From assembly GCA_964036275.1 (NCBI GenBank), contig CAXIWQ010000389.1, positions 1 through 64,000 on the forward strand: a stretch of DNA of 64,000 nucleotides, read 5' to 3'. The notes beneath the pieces were generated by a model. That model saw nothing but the letters and a program-made list of their open reading frames with translations. It had not been told where the DNA came from and searched no databases. A program made the position numbers and the translations under genes. Positions within the stretch are counted from its first letter, which is position 1. Each line of letters begins with the position of its first letter. Shown piece after piece: positions 12,610 through 25,201 of this stretch. The stretch is from Litoditis marina (lineage: Eukaryota > Nematoda > Chromadorea > Rhabditida > Rhabditidae).

Positions 12610-13559
12610 AAGCTCTGTATCGAAACTCAGAAAGTTCGAATTTTGGCCGCGCTGATATTCAATCGGCGGGTTCCGAAGTTTTCACCGGTCAACCTGAAGA
12701 TTGTAAATAGGTCAATTGTTTCATGTTAGTTGTTACTATAAGTGGAAAGATAGTCCAATTAAGTAGTAACAGCGTACTAAAGGTGTTTCATGTATACAAG
12801 CTCTGTATCGAAACTAAGAAAGTTCGAATTTTGGCCGCGCTGATATTGAATCGGCCGGATTGCGAAGTTTTCACAGGTCAATCTGAAGATTGTACGAAGG
12901 CCAATTGTTTCATAATAGTTGTTACAATAAGTGGAAGATAGTCCAATTGAGTAGTAACAGTGTACTAAAGGTTTTTCATGTATACAAGCTCTGTATCGAA
13001 ACTCAGAAAGTTCGAATTTTGGCCGCGCTGATATTCAATCCGCCGGATTCCGAAGTTTTCACAGGTCAATCTGAAGATTGTAAGGAGGCCAATTGTTTCA
13101 TGGTAGTTGTTACTATAAGTGGAAAGATAGTCCAATTAAGTAGTAACAGCGTACTAAAGGTTTTTCATGTATACAAGCTCTGTATCGAAACTCAGAAAGT
13201 TCGAATTTTGGCCGCGCTGATATTCAATCCGCCGGATTCGAAGTTTTCACCGGTCAATCTGAAGATTGTAAGGAGGCCAATTGTTTCATGGTAGTTGTGA
13301 CCATAAGTGGGGAGATGGTCCAATTGAGTAGTAACAGTGTACTAAAGGTTTTACATGTATACAAGCTCTGTATCGAAACTCAGAAAGTTCGAATATTGGC
13401 CGCGCTGATATTGAATCGGCCGGATTTCGATGTTTTCACCGGTCAACCTGAAGATTGTAAATAGGTCAATTGTTTCATGTTAGTTGTTACTATAAGTGAA
13501 AAGATAGTCCAATTAAGTAGTAACAGTGTACTAAAGGTTTTTCATGTATACAAGCTCTG

Positions 13560-14058
13560 TATCGCAGACTGCGATATTCGATACGTGGTACGCTGATTAA
13601 CATAGAGTGCGCATTAGCATATCGCTCACGCGCACGTACCACGCAAGATAGCCGACTCGTGGCAGTAAGCATCACTTCGCTTCATTGCGACTGTCTGGGA
13701 AGGTTGAGTCGTGATAGAGCACAAATCGTAACTAGACGAGTATGAGACATAATCCGTAACTTACCCAAACCATGTGACACTACTAGTTATCTCTCCTATG
13801 TATCCAGTCTCGCATATTTCCTTCTCTCTAATTTACATTATTTGTATAACTATGTATTGCGATATAAAGACTGACTTATCCACATTGTTATGTTCTATGG
13901 ACTCGATCATACTCACTATACATGTATTATCTGGAGATCCTTCTATCGGGTCGATATGTTTGTGAACGTTAGTCAAGATATAGAGAATCATGAGTATTAG
14001 AGAAACCGTGTGGCAATGAGCATAAAGTGTGAATAGGAACTACACCCAGTTCCGAACA
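13560..14058 (+). repeat. Left terminal direct repeat (LTR)
   Basis: This 499-bp repeat begins with a perfect 17-bp palindrome, TATCGCAGACTGCGATA, and ends in TTCCGAACA. The same sequence recurs at 17640-18139. The only difference seen is ATCTGGAGATC here against ATCTGGGAGATC on the right. Confidence 0.85.
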
Positions 14059-17000
14059 GTGGTGCATCGGCTAAAAAAGAATCCGGATCCGCAAGTCATC
14101 ATCTCTACTTCATCCTTAACTCATGTTTTCTCTATTCGTTACTGATCCGTTGAGTAATCAAAAGCACAGTCGTAATTGAAAGTATATGAGCAGCTACAAC
14201 GCGGTCAGGTGGGCCGAGAGAATATGGGATTTTGAAAAAAAAAGCCGGGTACGGGTCCCGGTCGTAGGCATACATCATCCTACGCGTTTGCATTGGAAAT
14301 CGTCTATTCATGTACGTAGTGAGGGTGCATCATTTCGTACTATGTTTGTGATGAACGAGAATAGGCCCCTCGTCTGATCTTTTGCAAAACGTAGAGTCCC
14401 AGCAGGCGGAACTCGCACGAACTTGGGAAAGAGAAGTATCGTGGTCTGCAGCACAATGAGGAGAACTTGTGCATTAATTGAGTAGTACAGTAAACTGCTA
14501 CTTCGGAGAAACCAAATTGTTTACGGCGGAAAGTTTTCCTACAAAGGGAGACAGCCAAACCTCATTGGTTTCCGTGCTATTGTAGCCCAGCTCGTTACGT
14601 ATATTTTACAACATTCAATACATTTCCAACGTTATATTTCGATATAAACATTTCACTGAACATCGTTCACATCCGTAAAGTTGAAGATTTTGATAATCCA
14701 TGTATATTGATCCCGATCAAGCTTCGATAGTGCGATTTCAATCGGTTAGAAGTCAAATCGTATTTCATAGTCATTGCCATGTAAAAATTAGGAGAACACT
14801 AACACTCGTTATTCACCGATTATCCGTACTACTTATTTCGTTTCAAACCATTCTCAGATTCATTAGATGATGCATACTCGATTCTAGAACATGTCTACTC
14901 AACCGTGCTATCTTTACCGTATATTAGTCGTTATGGAGAACTTCACAAGTGTGTTCGTGTACACGTAGCATGCAGCTAAGAATATGAATATCAGCCATTC
15001 AAGAATGCGTATATAGCCAAGCAGCAAAAAATTCAATTTTGACTATTCGTACATACTTGAGACAACATGTATTCCTCTGCCGTCGTCCAGCAATATTCTC
15101 TACCGATGATCGAACAAATCGGAGAAAATGGAATGATGAATGGGATCAGGTGCTGGAGAAACGACTAAACGCCACTCTGACCAAACTACAAGCGAATTCG
15201 ACAGCCAGAAGGTATATCTTGCAAATATTATCTCACCCATAATGTTATGTTCAGAATTATTCGTTTTTGAGCATAAATCAATGTACACGCAAGTATTGCA
15301 CATTGCGTTTTGAATTTAGTCGTAAACAAGTAGATAGCCATTTGGCCAAGTAGACATTTCACGTTCAAAAATAGTCAAGCCGTCAATTTTCACTTTTGTT
15401 GATTACACGAAGCCGTGGTTATTAGGAAAATGACATTTTTCAAAAACGTAAGTAGATAACAACAGTTTGTTTGTTTGATTTTCGTTCTGTTCCAATACGT
15501 TCTCAGCCTTGTTTGAAAGAGCAGGTATCTCATAACAATTCGAATAATCAATATTCGTTTCTAATGCGTTTTAGATTGATCATAATAACGATAGCCGCTA
15601 CATAGTCTTACTATGAAGTGTACACAGTTGTTAAACAAGACGTAGAAAATGTTTTGGTGCATCCAACTGGAAAGTGGGAAAATTTTCCCCAATTTCGTTG
15701 TAACAAACTAAGTTCAAGTCGTAGTTGCAACATGATTTTGTGAACCGTGAACTTTTGTTCTCTGGCACGTAGTTAAGCATGTTGATATATGGTATATTGC
15801 ACATCAGATCTATTAAGACATCATTCTGAGAAGCAGTCATGCGTCATTCACATACATCGTACGTGAAGTGACTAACCGTTATAACGGCTACACATTCAAT
15901 CAGAATGCCGTAATCAAAAGGCGTGAAAACCGTAAATCGTAAAAAGTTCTGCAAAGGTTAGCGTTGAGAACTATTCTTATGTACTTGAAACATTGCGACA
16001 TGTAGCAGAGCTAGCCGTTTATCAAATCAAATCCAAGAAACGTATGTAATCTTCAGCTCATCCATCCATTAGAGTGGTCAAAATGTTATCTCGATCAAGC
16101 ACAGAAGATTATCTCGTTCATCGAATTCATAATTTTGCAACCAGCCGCCAAACTTGGACGTTACAAAAGCTGGCACTATACAAGACGTGTTGAATATTTT
16201 TACTAGATCCGTCTTATATGAGCACTAAAATCGCGTGTTTATTAGAAAAAACGTATGTAGTCGTTCTCATGATCTCATCGAGAAAAACGTAACGTGTTAC
16301 CACTAACGCCTACCACACGCCATAACCGTGATTGTGAATAAACGTAATAATTAACGCCATTTGAACGTATGATAAACGATTTTCAGTTCATGCCCAGAAA
16401 GCCAGAAAGTGAGCACTTGTTGCCTGAAAACATAAGTTCTACATTGTTATGATGAGCACAATATCGTTATTGAATAATGCATGAGTCATCAATCATCAAT
16501 GAACGATCATTGTTTAGTCATACGATTCCGAATAACATCGTAGAAATCAGATATTTCATTGACCAGCCTTAAAGTAGTCAGGATATTATTCCGTTTAACC
16601 ACCCATCATTTTCCAACCAGCCGGTAACTTGGACGTAACACAGAGAACTGAACAAGACGTATTGAGCACATTGACTAGATCCGTTTGAAATCACCATATA
16701 ATCGCCGTGCTCATCCGAAAAAAACATATATAGTCGTTTTCATGACCCCATCAATAAATACGTTACCTGTTAGTTTTCGACGACTATTTCACGGTATAGC
16801 CGACAAAATAGACGTGATTATGTGCATCTTTACGAACGCATATTGAACGATTGATAAGTAAATAGTCGTTTTCATGACCCCACCAAGAATTACATGGCGT
16901 GTTACTTTCTAACGACTTCTTCAAGCCATATCCAGTCAGTCAGCAACTAGACGTGAGTTAGACCATGATGTCAAACGCCTAATGAAACGGGTTTATATTG

Positions 17001-17639
17001 TGAGCCGAGGTGATCAGTCTGAAAACATCTGAAATATTACGTCATGAAATCATATCGTTCTCAGTCAATAATCAGTCGCCTATGAATTAACATTGGTCAG
17101 TCAGAAAAACCGAAATCGTATTATAATCACTTCGAATCCATTCGGAACCAAAACTCGACACGTTCTGAAGCCAGGATGGAAGAAAAATAAGTACAGCTGG
17201 TAGAATCTACTGCCAAAGAGCTTAATACTGGAAGTGACAAGGACAATACAATGAAGAATCGGACAATCAACAACTGTCTACAAGAAGACTCCATCGATCA
17301 TTTTTTGTTTCCTCGTCTACCTCTAACTAACATCTATCTATTTTGTATGGTTTGCTTATTTCTGTGCTAGGAGTGTGTCAATCCCAACGTAGACAGCCGT
17401 TAAAGTCGTAACAAATGGTATCTGCCATTGGATGAAACAGAAGCTTTGTGCAGTTGGAAGTTGTCCGGCAATCGTTTCTCAGTTCCCACGCCAATCGTGG
17501 AGGTCAAACAGCACGTTGCTGTTTGGCTTGCTTCAATTCGTTATCACGTCACCGGACTTCTTTTTTTTCTGTTTTTTCTAAGCTGGGGAGCTTTCGCAGA
17601 GTGCGAAACTTCTCTTCATCTTTCTCTCTCTCGGGGAGC
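14059..17639. other. Interior of the LTR-type element, no gene found
   Basis: This 3.6-kb stretch has no open frame longer than about 125 codons and nothing resembling gag or pol. The 125-codon frame near 17448 runs across the right repeat and shows no domain. The region 16080-16980 holds degenerate internal repeats: CCAGCCG..AACTTGGACGT at 16141 and 16617, and AGTCGTT(C/T)TCATGA(C/T)C at about 16258, 16732 and 16864. Near the right end are perfect hairpins at 17505-17525 (9-bp stem) and 17592-17608 (7-bp stem). The polypurine tract is weak: only CGGGGAG precedes the right repeat. Confidence 0.6.
14060..14072 (+). promoter_or_regulatory. Candidate tRNA primer-binding site
   Basis: TGGTGCATCGGCT starts one base after the left repeat. 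TGG pairs with the universal CCA end, and the following bases would fit an acceptor strand ending CCGATGCACCA, close to common animal glycine tRNAs. The tRNA identity is an inference, because no host tRNA is available here. Confidence 0.45.
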
Positions 17640-18139
17640 TATCGCAGACTGCGATATTCGATACGTGGTACGCTGATTAACATAGAGTGCGCATTAGCAT
17701 ATCGCTCACGCGCACGTACCACGCAAGATAGCCGACTCGTGGCAGTAAGCATCACTTCGCTTCATTGCGACTGTCTGGGAAGGTTGAGTCGTGATAGAGC
17801 ACAAATCGTAACTAGACGAGTATGAGACATAATCCGTAACTTACCCAAACCATGTGACACTACTAGTTATCTCTCCTATGTATCCAGTCTCGCATATTTC
17901 CTTCTCTCTAATTTACATTATTTGTATAACTATGTATTGCGATATAAAGACTGACTTATCCACATTGTTATGTTCTATGGACTCGATCATACTCACTATA
18001 CATGTATTATCTGGGAGATCCTTCTATCGGGTCGATATGTTTGTGAACGTTAGTCAAGATATAGAGAATCATGAGTATTAGAGAAACCGTGTGGCAATGA
18101 GCATAAAGTGTGAATAGGAACTACACCCAGTTCCGAACA
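17640..18139 (+). repeat. Right terminal direct repeat (LTR)
   Basis: 500-bp partner of the repeat at 13560. It is preceded by CTCGGGGAGC and followed by the CTCTG target duplication and in-phase satellite. The first 17 bases form the same palindrome as in the left repeat. Confidence 0.85.
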
Positions 18140-19088
18140 CTCTGTATCGAAACTCAGAAAGTTCGAATTTTGGCCGCGCAGATATTGAATCGGCCGGATA
18201 TCGAAGTTTTCACAGGTCAATCTGGAGATTGTACGAAGGCCAATTGTTTCATAATAGTTGTTACAATAAGTGGGAAGATAGTCCAATTGAGTAGTAACAG
18301 TGTACTAAAGGTTCTTCATGTATACAAGCTCTGTATCGAAACTCAGAAAGTTCGAATTTTGGCCGCGCTGATATTGAATCGGCCGGATTTCGAAGTTTTC
18401 ACCGGTCAATCTGAAGATTGTAAGGAGGCCAATTGTTTTATGGTAGTTGTGACCATAAGTGGGAAGATAGTCCAATTGAGTAGTAACAGTGTACTAAAGG
18501 TTTTACATGTATACAAGCTCTGTATCGAAACTCAGAAAGTTCGAATATTGGCCGCGCTGATATTGAATCGGCCGGATTTCGAAGTTTTCACCGGTCAACC
18601 TGAAGATTGTAAATAGGTCAATTGTTTCATGTTAGTTGTTACTATAAGTGGAAAGGTAGTCCAATTAAGTAGTAACAGCGTACTAAAGGTTTTTCATGTA
18701 TACAAGCTCTGTATCGAAACTCAGAAAGTTCGAATTTTGGCCGCGCTGATATTCAATCGGCCGGATTCCGAAGTTTTCACAGGTCAATCTGAAGATTGTA
18801 AGAAAACCAATTGTTCCATGGTAGTTGTTACTATAAGTGGGGAGATAGTCCAACTGAGTAGTAACAGTGTACTAAAGGTTTTTCATGTAGACAAGCTCTG
18901 TATCGAAACTCAGAAAGTTCGAATTTTGGCCGCGCTGATATTGAATCGGCCGGATTTCGAAGTTTTCACAGGTCAATCTGAAGATTGTACGAAGGCCAAT
19001 TGTTTCATAATAGTTGTTACAATAAGTGGGAAGATAGTCCAATTAAGTGGTAACAGTGTACGGAAGGTTTTTCATGTATACAAGCTCT

Positions 19089-19382
19089 TCGAATCTCTGC
19101 CCATATGTCGAAGAGTCGTTGGTCCCTGATCGTTTCCGAGTGGCGCCCGTTTGATCGAGAACGGGTGCGTGGCCGTCCAATGGTCCGTTGGCGTGATGAA
19201 CTTGTCGAGGCAGTTCGGAGTTATAACCGAACCGTGAGAAGAGGCCGAGTCCGGCCACCCAATATCCGTGGCGAAGAGATATTCCGAGTATGCAGAGATA
19301 AAGATATCTGGAGGGCAGTCAAGGAACACCATTTCGCAACGATTTGAAGTGATCTAATAAATCTTGAAATCTTGAAATCTTA
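19089..19382 (+). mobile_element. LINE 3' fragment (RTE-like), copy 4
   Basis: 294-bp copy flanked by AAGCTCT on both sides, with the C-terminal LINE frame intact from HMSKSRW to the stop and the GAACGGG variant. It closes the HOR unit that was split by the LTR-type element. Confidence 0.82.
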
Positions 19383-20714
19383 AAGCTCTGTATCGAAACT
19401 CAGAAAGTTCGAATTTTGGCCGCGTTGATATTCAATCGGCCGGGTTCCGAAGTTTTCACCGGTCAACCTGAAGATTGTAAATAGGTCAATTGTTTCATGT
19501 TAGTTGTTACTATAAGTGGAAAGATAGTCCAATTAAGTAGTAACAGCGTACTAAAGGTGTTTCATGTATACAAGCTCTGTATCGAAACTAAGAAAGTTCG
19601 AATTTTGGCCGCGCTGATATTGAATCGGCCGGATTGCGAAGTTTTCACAGGTCAATCTGAAGATTGTACGAAGGCCAATTGTTTCATAATAGTTGTTACA
19701 ATAAGTGGGAAGATAGTCCAATTGAGTAGTAACAGTGTACTAAAGGTTTTTCATGTATACAAGCTCTGTATCGAAACTCAGAAAGTTCGAATTTTGGCCG
19801 CGCTGATATTCAATCCGCCGGATTCCGAAGTTTTCACAGGTCAATCTGAAGATTGTAAGGAGGCCAATTGTTTCATGGTAGTTGTTACTATAAGTGGAAA
19901 GATAGTCCAATTAAGTAGTAACAGTGTACTGAAGGTTTTTCATGTATACAAGCTCTGTATCGAAACTCAGAAAGTTCGAATTTTGGCAGCGCTGATATTG
20001 AATCGGCCGGATTTCGAAGTTTTCACCCCGGTCAATCTGAAGATTGTAAGGAGGCCAATTGTTTCATGGTAGTTGTGACCATAAGTGGGGAGATGGTCCA
20101 ATTGAGTAGTAACAGTGTACTAAAGGTTTTACATGTATACAAGCTCTGTATCGAAACTCAGAAAGTTCGAATATTGGCCGCGCTGATATTGAATCGGCCA
20201 GATTTCGAAGTTTTCACCGGTCAACCTGAAGATTGTAAATAGGTCAATTGTTTCATGTTAGTTGTTACTATAAGTGGAAAGATAGTCCAATTAAGTAGTA
20301 ACAGTGTACTAAAGGTTTTTCATGTATACTAGCTCTGTATCGAAACTCAGAAAGTTCGAATTTTCTCCGCGCAGATATTGAATCGGCCGGATTTCGAAGT
20401 TTTCACAGGTCAATCTGAAGATTGTAAGAAAACCAATTGCTCCATGGTAGTTGTTACTATAAGTGGGGAGATAGTCCAACTGAGTAGTAACAGTGTACTA
20501 AAGGTTTTTCATGTAGACAAGCTCTGTATCGAAACTCAGAAAGTTCGAATTTTGGCCGCGCTGATATTGAATCGGCCGGATTTCGAAGTTTTCACAGGTC
20601 AATCTGAAGATTGTACGAAGGCCAATTGTTTCATAATAGTTGTTACAATAAGTGGGAAGATAGTCCAATTAAGTGGTAACAGTGTACGGAAGGTTTTTCA
20701 TGTATACAAGCTCT

Positions 20715-21008
20715 TCGAATCTCTGCCCATATGTCGAAGAGTCGTTGGTCCCTGATCGTTTCCGAGTGGCGCCCGTTTGATCGAGAACGGGTGCGTGGCC
20801 GTCCAATGGTCCGTTGGCGTGATGAACTTGTCGAGGCAGTTCGGAGTTATAACCGAACCGTGAGAAGAGGCCGAGTCCGGCCACCCAATATCCGTGGCGA
20901 AGAGATATTCCGAGTATGCAGAGATAAAGATATCTGGAGGGCAGTCAAGGAACACCATTTCGCAACGATTTGAAGTGATCTAATAAATCTTGAAATCTTG
21001 AAATCTTA
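20715..21008 (+). mobile_element. LINE 3' fragment (RTE-like), copy 5
   Basis: 294-bp copy in the same monomer phase, with frame and target duplication as in copy 4. It lies 1626 bp after copy 4. The two bases over 7 x 189 + 301 are explained by TTTTCACCCCGG near 20025. Confidence 0.82.
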
Positions 21009-22905
21009 AAGCTCTGTATCGAAACTCAGAAAGTTCGAATTTTGGCCGCGTTGATATTCAATCGGCCGGGTTCCGAAGTTTTCACCGGTCAACCTGAAGA
21101 TTGTAAATAGGTCAATTGTTTCATGTTAGTTGTTACTATAAGTGGAAAGATAGTCCAATTAAGTAGTAACAGCGTACTAAAGGTGTTTCATGTATACAAG
21201 CTCTGTATCGAAACTAAGAAAGTTCGAATTTTGGCCGCGCTGATATTGAATCGGCCGGATTGCGAAGTTTTCACAGGTCAATCTGAAGATTGTACGAAGG
21301 CCAATTGTTTCATAATAGTTGTTACAATAAGTGGGAAGATAGTCCAATTGAGTAGTAACAGTGTACTAAAGGTTTTTCATGTATACAAGCTCTGTATCGA
21401 AACTCAGAAAGTTCGAATTTTGGCCGCGCTGATATTCAATCCGCCGGATTCCGAAGTTTTCACAGGTCAATCTGAAGATTGTAAGGAGGCCAATTGTTTC
21501 ATGGTAGTTGTTACTATAAGTGGAAAGATAGTCCAATTAAGTAGTAACAGTGTACTGAAGGTTTTTCATGTATACAAGCTCTGTATCGAAACTCAGAAAG
21601 TTCGAATTTTGGCAGCGCTGATATTGAATCGGCCGGATTTCGAAGTTTTCACCGGTCAATCTGAAGATTGTAAGGAGGCCAATTGTTTCATGGTAGTTGT
21701 GACCATAAGTGGGGAGATGGTCCAATTGAGTAGTTACAGTGTACTAAAGGTTTTACATGTATACAAGCTCTGTATCGAAACTCAGAAAGTTCGAATATTG
21801 GCCGCGCTGATATTGAATCGGCCGGATTTCGAAGTTTTCACCGGTCAACCTGAAGATTGTAAATAGGTCAATTGTTTCATGTTAGTTGTTACTATAAGTG
21901 GAAAGATAGTCCAATTAAGTAGTAACAGTGTACTAAAGGTTTTTCATGTATACAAGCTCTGTATCGAAACTCAGAAAGTTCGAATTTTGGCCGCGCAGAT
22001 ATTGAATCGGCCGGATTTCGAAGTTTTCACAGGTCAATCTGGAGATTGTACGAAGGCCAATTGTTTCATAATAGTTGTTACAATAAGTGGGAAGATAGTC
22101 CAATTGAGTAGTAACATTGTACTAAAGGTTTTTCATGTATACAAGCTCTGTATCGAAACTCAGAAAGTTCGAATTTTGGCCGCGCTGATATTGAATCGGC
22201 CGGATTTCGAAGTTTTCACCGGTCAATCTGAAGATTGTAAGGAGGTCAATTGTTTTATGGTAGTTGTGACCATAAGTGGGAAGATAGTCCAATTGAGTAG
22301 TAACAGTGTACTAAAGGTTTTACATGTATACAAGCTCTGTATCGAAACTCAGAAAGTTCGAATATTGGCCGCGCTGATATTGAATCGGCCGGATTTCGAA
22401 GTTTTCACCGGTCAACCTGAAGATTGTAAATAGGTCAATTGTTTCATGTTAGTTGTTACTATAAGTGGAAAGGTAGTCCAATTAAGTAGTAACAGCGTAC
22501 TAAAGGTTTTTCATGTATACAAGCTCTGTATCGAAACTCAGAAAGTTCGAATTTTGGCCGCGCTGATATTCAATCGGCCGGATTCCGAAGTTTTCACAGG
22601 TCAATCTGAAGATTGTAAGAAAACCAATTGTTCCATGGTAGTTGTTACTATAAGTGGGGAGATAGTCCAACTGAGTAGTAACAGTGTACTAAAGGTTTTT
22701 CATGTAGACAAGCTCTGTATCGAAACTCAGAAAGTTCGAATTTTGGCCGCGCTGATATTGAATCGGCCGGATTTCGAAGTTTTCACAGGTCAATCTGAAG
22801 ATTGTACGAAGGCCAATTGTTTCATAATAGTTGTTACAATAAGTGGGAAGATAGTCCAATTAAGTGGTAACAGTGTACGGAAGGTTTTTCATGTATACAA
22901 GCTCT

Positions 22906-23199
22906 TCGAATCTCTGCCCATATGTCGAAGAGTCGTTGGTCCCTGATCGTTTCCGAGTGGCGCCCGTTTGATCGAGAACGGGTGCGTGGCCGTCCAATGG
23001 TCCGTTGGCGTGATGAACTTGTCGAGGCAGTTCGGAGTTATAACCGAACCGTGAGAAGAGGCCGAGTCCGGCCACCCAATATCCGTGGCGAAGAGATATT
23101 CCGAGTATGCAGAGATAAAGATATCTGGAGGGCAGTCAAGGAACACCATTTCGCAACGATTTGAAGTGATCTAATAAATCTTGAAATCTTGAAATCTTA
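22906..23199 (+). mobile_element. LINE 3' fragment (RTE-like), copy 6
   Basis: 294-bp copy, 2191 bp after copy 5 (10 monomers + 301 exactly). The following monomer reads GCGCTGATATTC, whereas copies 4, 5, 7 and 8 are followed by GCGTTGATATTC. This marks an HOR subtype. Confidence 0.82.
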
Positions 23200-24907
23200 A
23201 AGCTCTGTATCGAAACTCAGAAAGTTCGAATTTTGGCCGCGCTGATATTCAATCGGCCGGGTTCCGAAGTTTTCACCGGTCAACCTGAAGATTGTAAATA
23301 GGTCAATTGTTTCATGTTAGTTGTTACTATAAGTGGAAAGATAGTCCAATTAAGTAGTAACAGCGTACTAAAGGTGTTTCATGTATACAAGCTCTGTATC
23401 GAAACTAAGAAAGTTCGAATTTTGGCCGCGCTGATATTGAATCGGCCGGATTGCGAAGTTTTCACAGGTCAATCTGAAGATTGTACGAAGGCCAATTGTT
23501 TCATAATAGTTGTTACAATAAGTGGGAAGATAGTCCAATTGAGTAGTAACAGTGTACTAAAGGTTTTTCATGTATACAAGCTCTGTATCGAAACTCAGAA
23601 AGTTCGAATTTTGGCCGCGCTGATATTCAATCCGCCGGATTCCGAAGTTTTCACAGGTCAATCTGAAGATTGTAAGGAGGCCAATTGTTTCATGGTAGTT
23701 GTGACCATAAGTGGGGAGATGGTCCAATTGAGTAGTAACAGTGTACTAAAGGTTTTACATGTATACAAGCTCTGTATCGAAACTCAGAAAGTTCGAATAT
23801 TGGCCGCGCTGATATTGAATCGGCCGGATTTCGATGTTTTCACCGGTCAACCTGAAGATTGTAAATAGGTCAATTGTTTCATGTTAGTTGTTACTATAAG
23901 TGAAAAGATAGTCCAATTAAGTAGTAACAGTGTACTAAAGGTTTTTCATGTATACAAGCTCTGTATCGAAACTCAGAAAGTTCGAATTTTGGCCGCGCAG
24001 ATATTGAATCGGCCGGATATCGAAGTTTTCACAGGTCAATCTGGAGATTGTACGAAGGCCAATTGTTTCATAATAGTTGTTACAATAAGTGGGAAGATAG
24101 TCCAATTGAGTAGTAACAGTGTACTAAAGGTTCTTCATGTATACAAGCTCTGTATCGAAACTCAGAAAGTTCGAATTTTGGCCGCGCTGATATTGAATCG
24201 GCCGGATTTCGAAGTTTTCACCGGTCAATCTGAAGATTGTAAGGAGGCCAATTGTTTTATGGTAGTTGTGACCATAAGTGGGAAGATAGTCCAATTGAGT
24301 AGTAACAGTGTACTAAAGGTTTTACATGTATACAAGCTCTGTATCGAAACTCAGAAAGTTCGAATATTGGCCGCGCTGATATTGAATCGGCCGGATTTCG
24401 AAGTTTTCACCGGTCAACCTGAAGATTGTAAATAGGTCAATTGTTTCATGTTAGTTGTTACTATAAGTGGAAAGGTAGTCCAATTAAGTAGTAACAGCGT
24501 ACTAAAGGTTTTTCATGTATACAAGCTCTGTATCGAAACTCAGAAAGTTCGAATTTTGGCCGCGCTGATATTCAATCGGCCGGATTCCGAAGTTTTCACA
24601 GGTCAATCTGAAGATTGTAAGAAAACCAATTGTTCCATGGTAGTTGTTACTATAAGTGGGGAGATAGTCCAACTGAGTAGTAACAGTGTACTAAAGGTTT
24701 TTCATGTAGACAAGCTCTGTATCGAAACTCAGAAAGTTCGAATTTTGGCCGCGCTGATATTGAATCGGCCGGATTTCGAAGTTTTCACAGGTCAATCTGA
24801 AGATTGTACGAAGGCCAATTGTTTCATAATAGTTGTTACAATAAGTGGGAAGATAGTCCAATTAAGTGGTAACAGTGTACGGAAGGTTTTTCATGTATAC
24901 AAGCTCT

Positions 24908-25201
24908 TCGAATCTCTGCCCATATGTCGAAGAGTCGTTGGTCCCTGATCGTTTCCGAGTGGCGCCCGTTTGATCGAGAACGGGTGCGTGGCCGTCCAAT
25001 GGTCCGTTGGCGTGATGAACTTGTCGAGGCAGTTCGGAGTTATAACCGAACCGTGAGAAGAGGCCGAGTCCGGCCACCCAATATCCGTGGCGAAGAGATA
25101 TTCCGAGTATGCAGAGATAAAGATATCTGGAGGGCAGTCAAGGAACACCATTTCGCAACGATTTGAAGTGATCTAATAAATCTTGAAATCTTGAAATCTT
25201 A
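24908..25201 (+). mobile_element. LINE 3' fragment (RTE-like), copy 7
   Basis: 294-bp copy, 2002 bp after copy 6 (9 monomers + 301 exactly). Intact residual frame and the same target duplication. Confidence 0.82.

Larger units (their letters stand above)
1..13559 (+). repeat. 189-bp satellite, array A
   Basis: Head-to-tail tandem array of a 189-bp monomer, about 65 copies once the inserts are subtracted. Each monomer carries the landmarks TAGTTGTTAC, GTGTACTAAAGG, ATGTATACAAGCTCTGTATC, TTTTGGCCGCGC and CGGCCGGATT in that order. Monomers fall into classes by the sequence after GAAGATTGTA: AGGAGGCC, CGAAGGCC, AGAAAACC or AATAGGTC. The last puts a TAG stop into the otherwise open frame. This array differs from array B in its many one-base losses or gains, often in short homopolymers (for example near 2280, 2392, 5172, 8575, 10258 and 12180). 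It is interrupted by LINE fragments at 3124, 5604 and 12315 and by two 100-bp inserts. It ends at 13559, where the LTR-type element begins. Confidence 0.97.
13560..18139 (+). mobile_element. Non-autonomous LTR-type retroelement
   Basis: A 4580-bp insertion in one satellite monomer. Target duplication CTCTG occurs at 13555-13559 and 18140-18144, and the satellite resumes in phase on the right. Terminal direct repeats (13560-14058 and 17640-18139) differ by one inserted G as far as I can read, which implies a recent insertion. One base after the left repeat is TGGTGCATCGGCT (14060-14072), which starts with TGG as a tRNA primer-binding site should. Its complement would end CCGATGCACCA, resembling a glycine tRNA 3' end. 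The interior encodes no gag, protease, RT or integrase, so mobilisation would depend on another element. The ends are TA...CA instead of the canonical TG...CA, so the LTR class is inferred from repeats, duplication and primer site. Family unknown. Confidence 0.78.

Noticed and set aside
1..13559. CRISPR-like array
   Set aside because: The unit is 189 bp and continuous, without short repeats separated by unique spacers, and the rest of the window is animal transposon sequence.
15039..15242. 67-codon frame inside the LTR-type element as a gag remnant
   Set aside because: No zinc-knuckle or other gag motif, and an equally long frame lies on the opposite strand.
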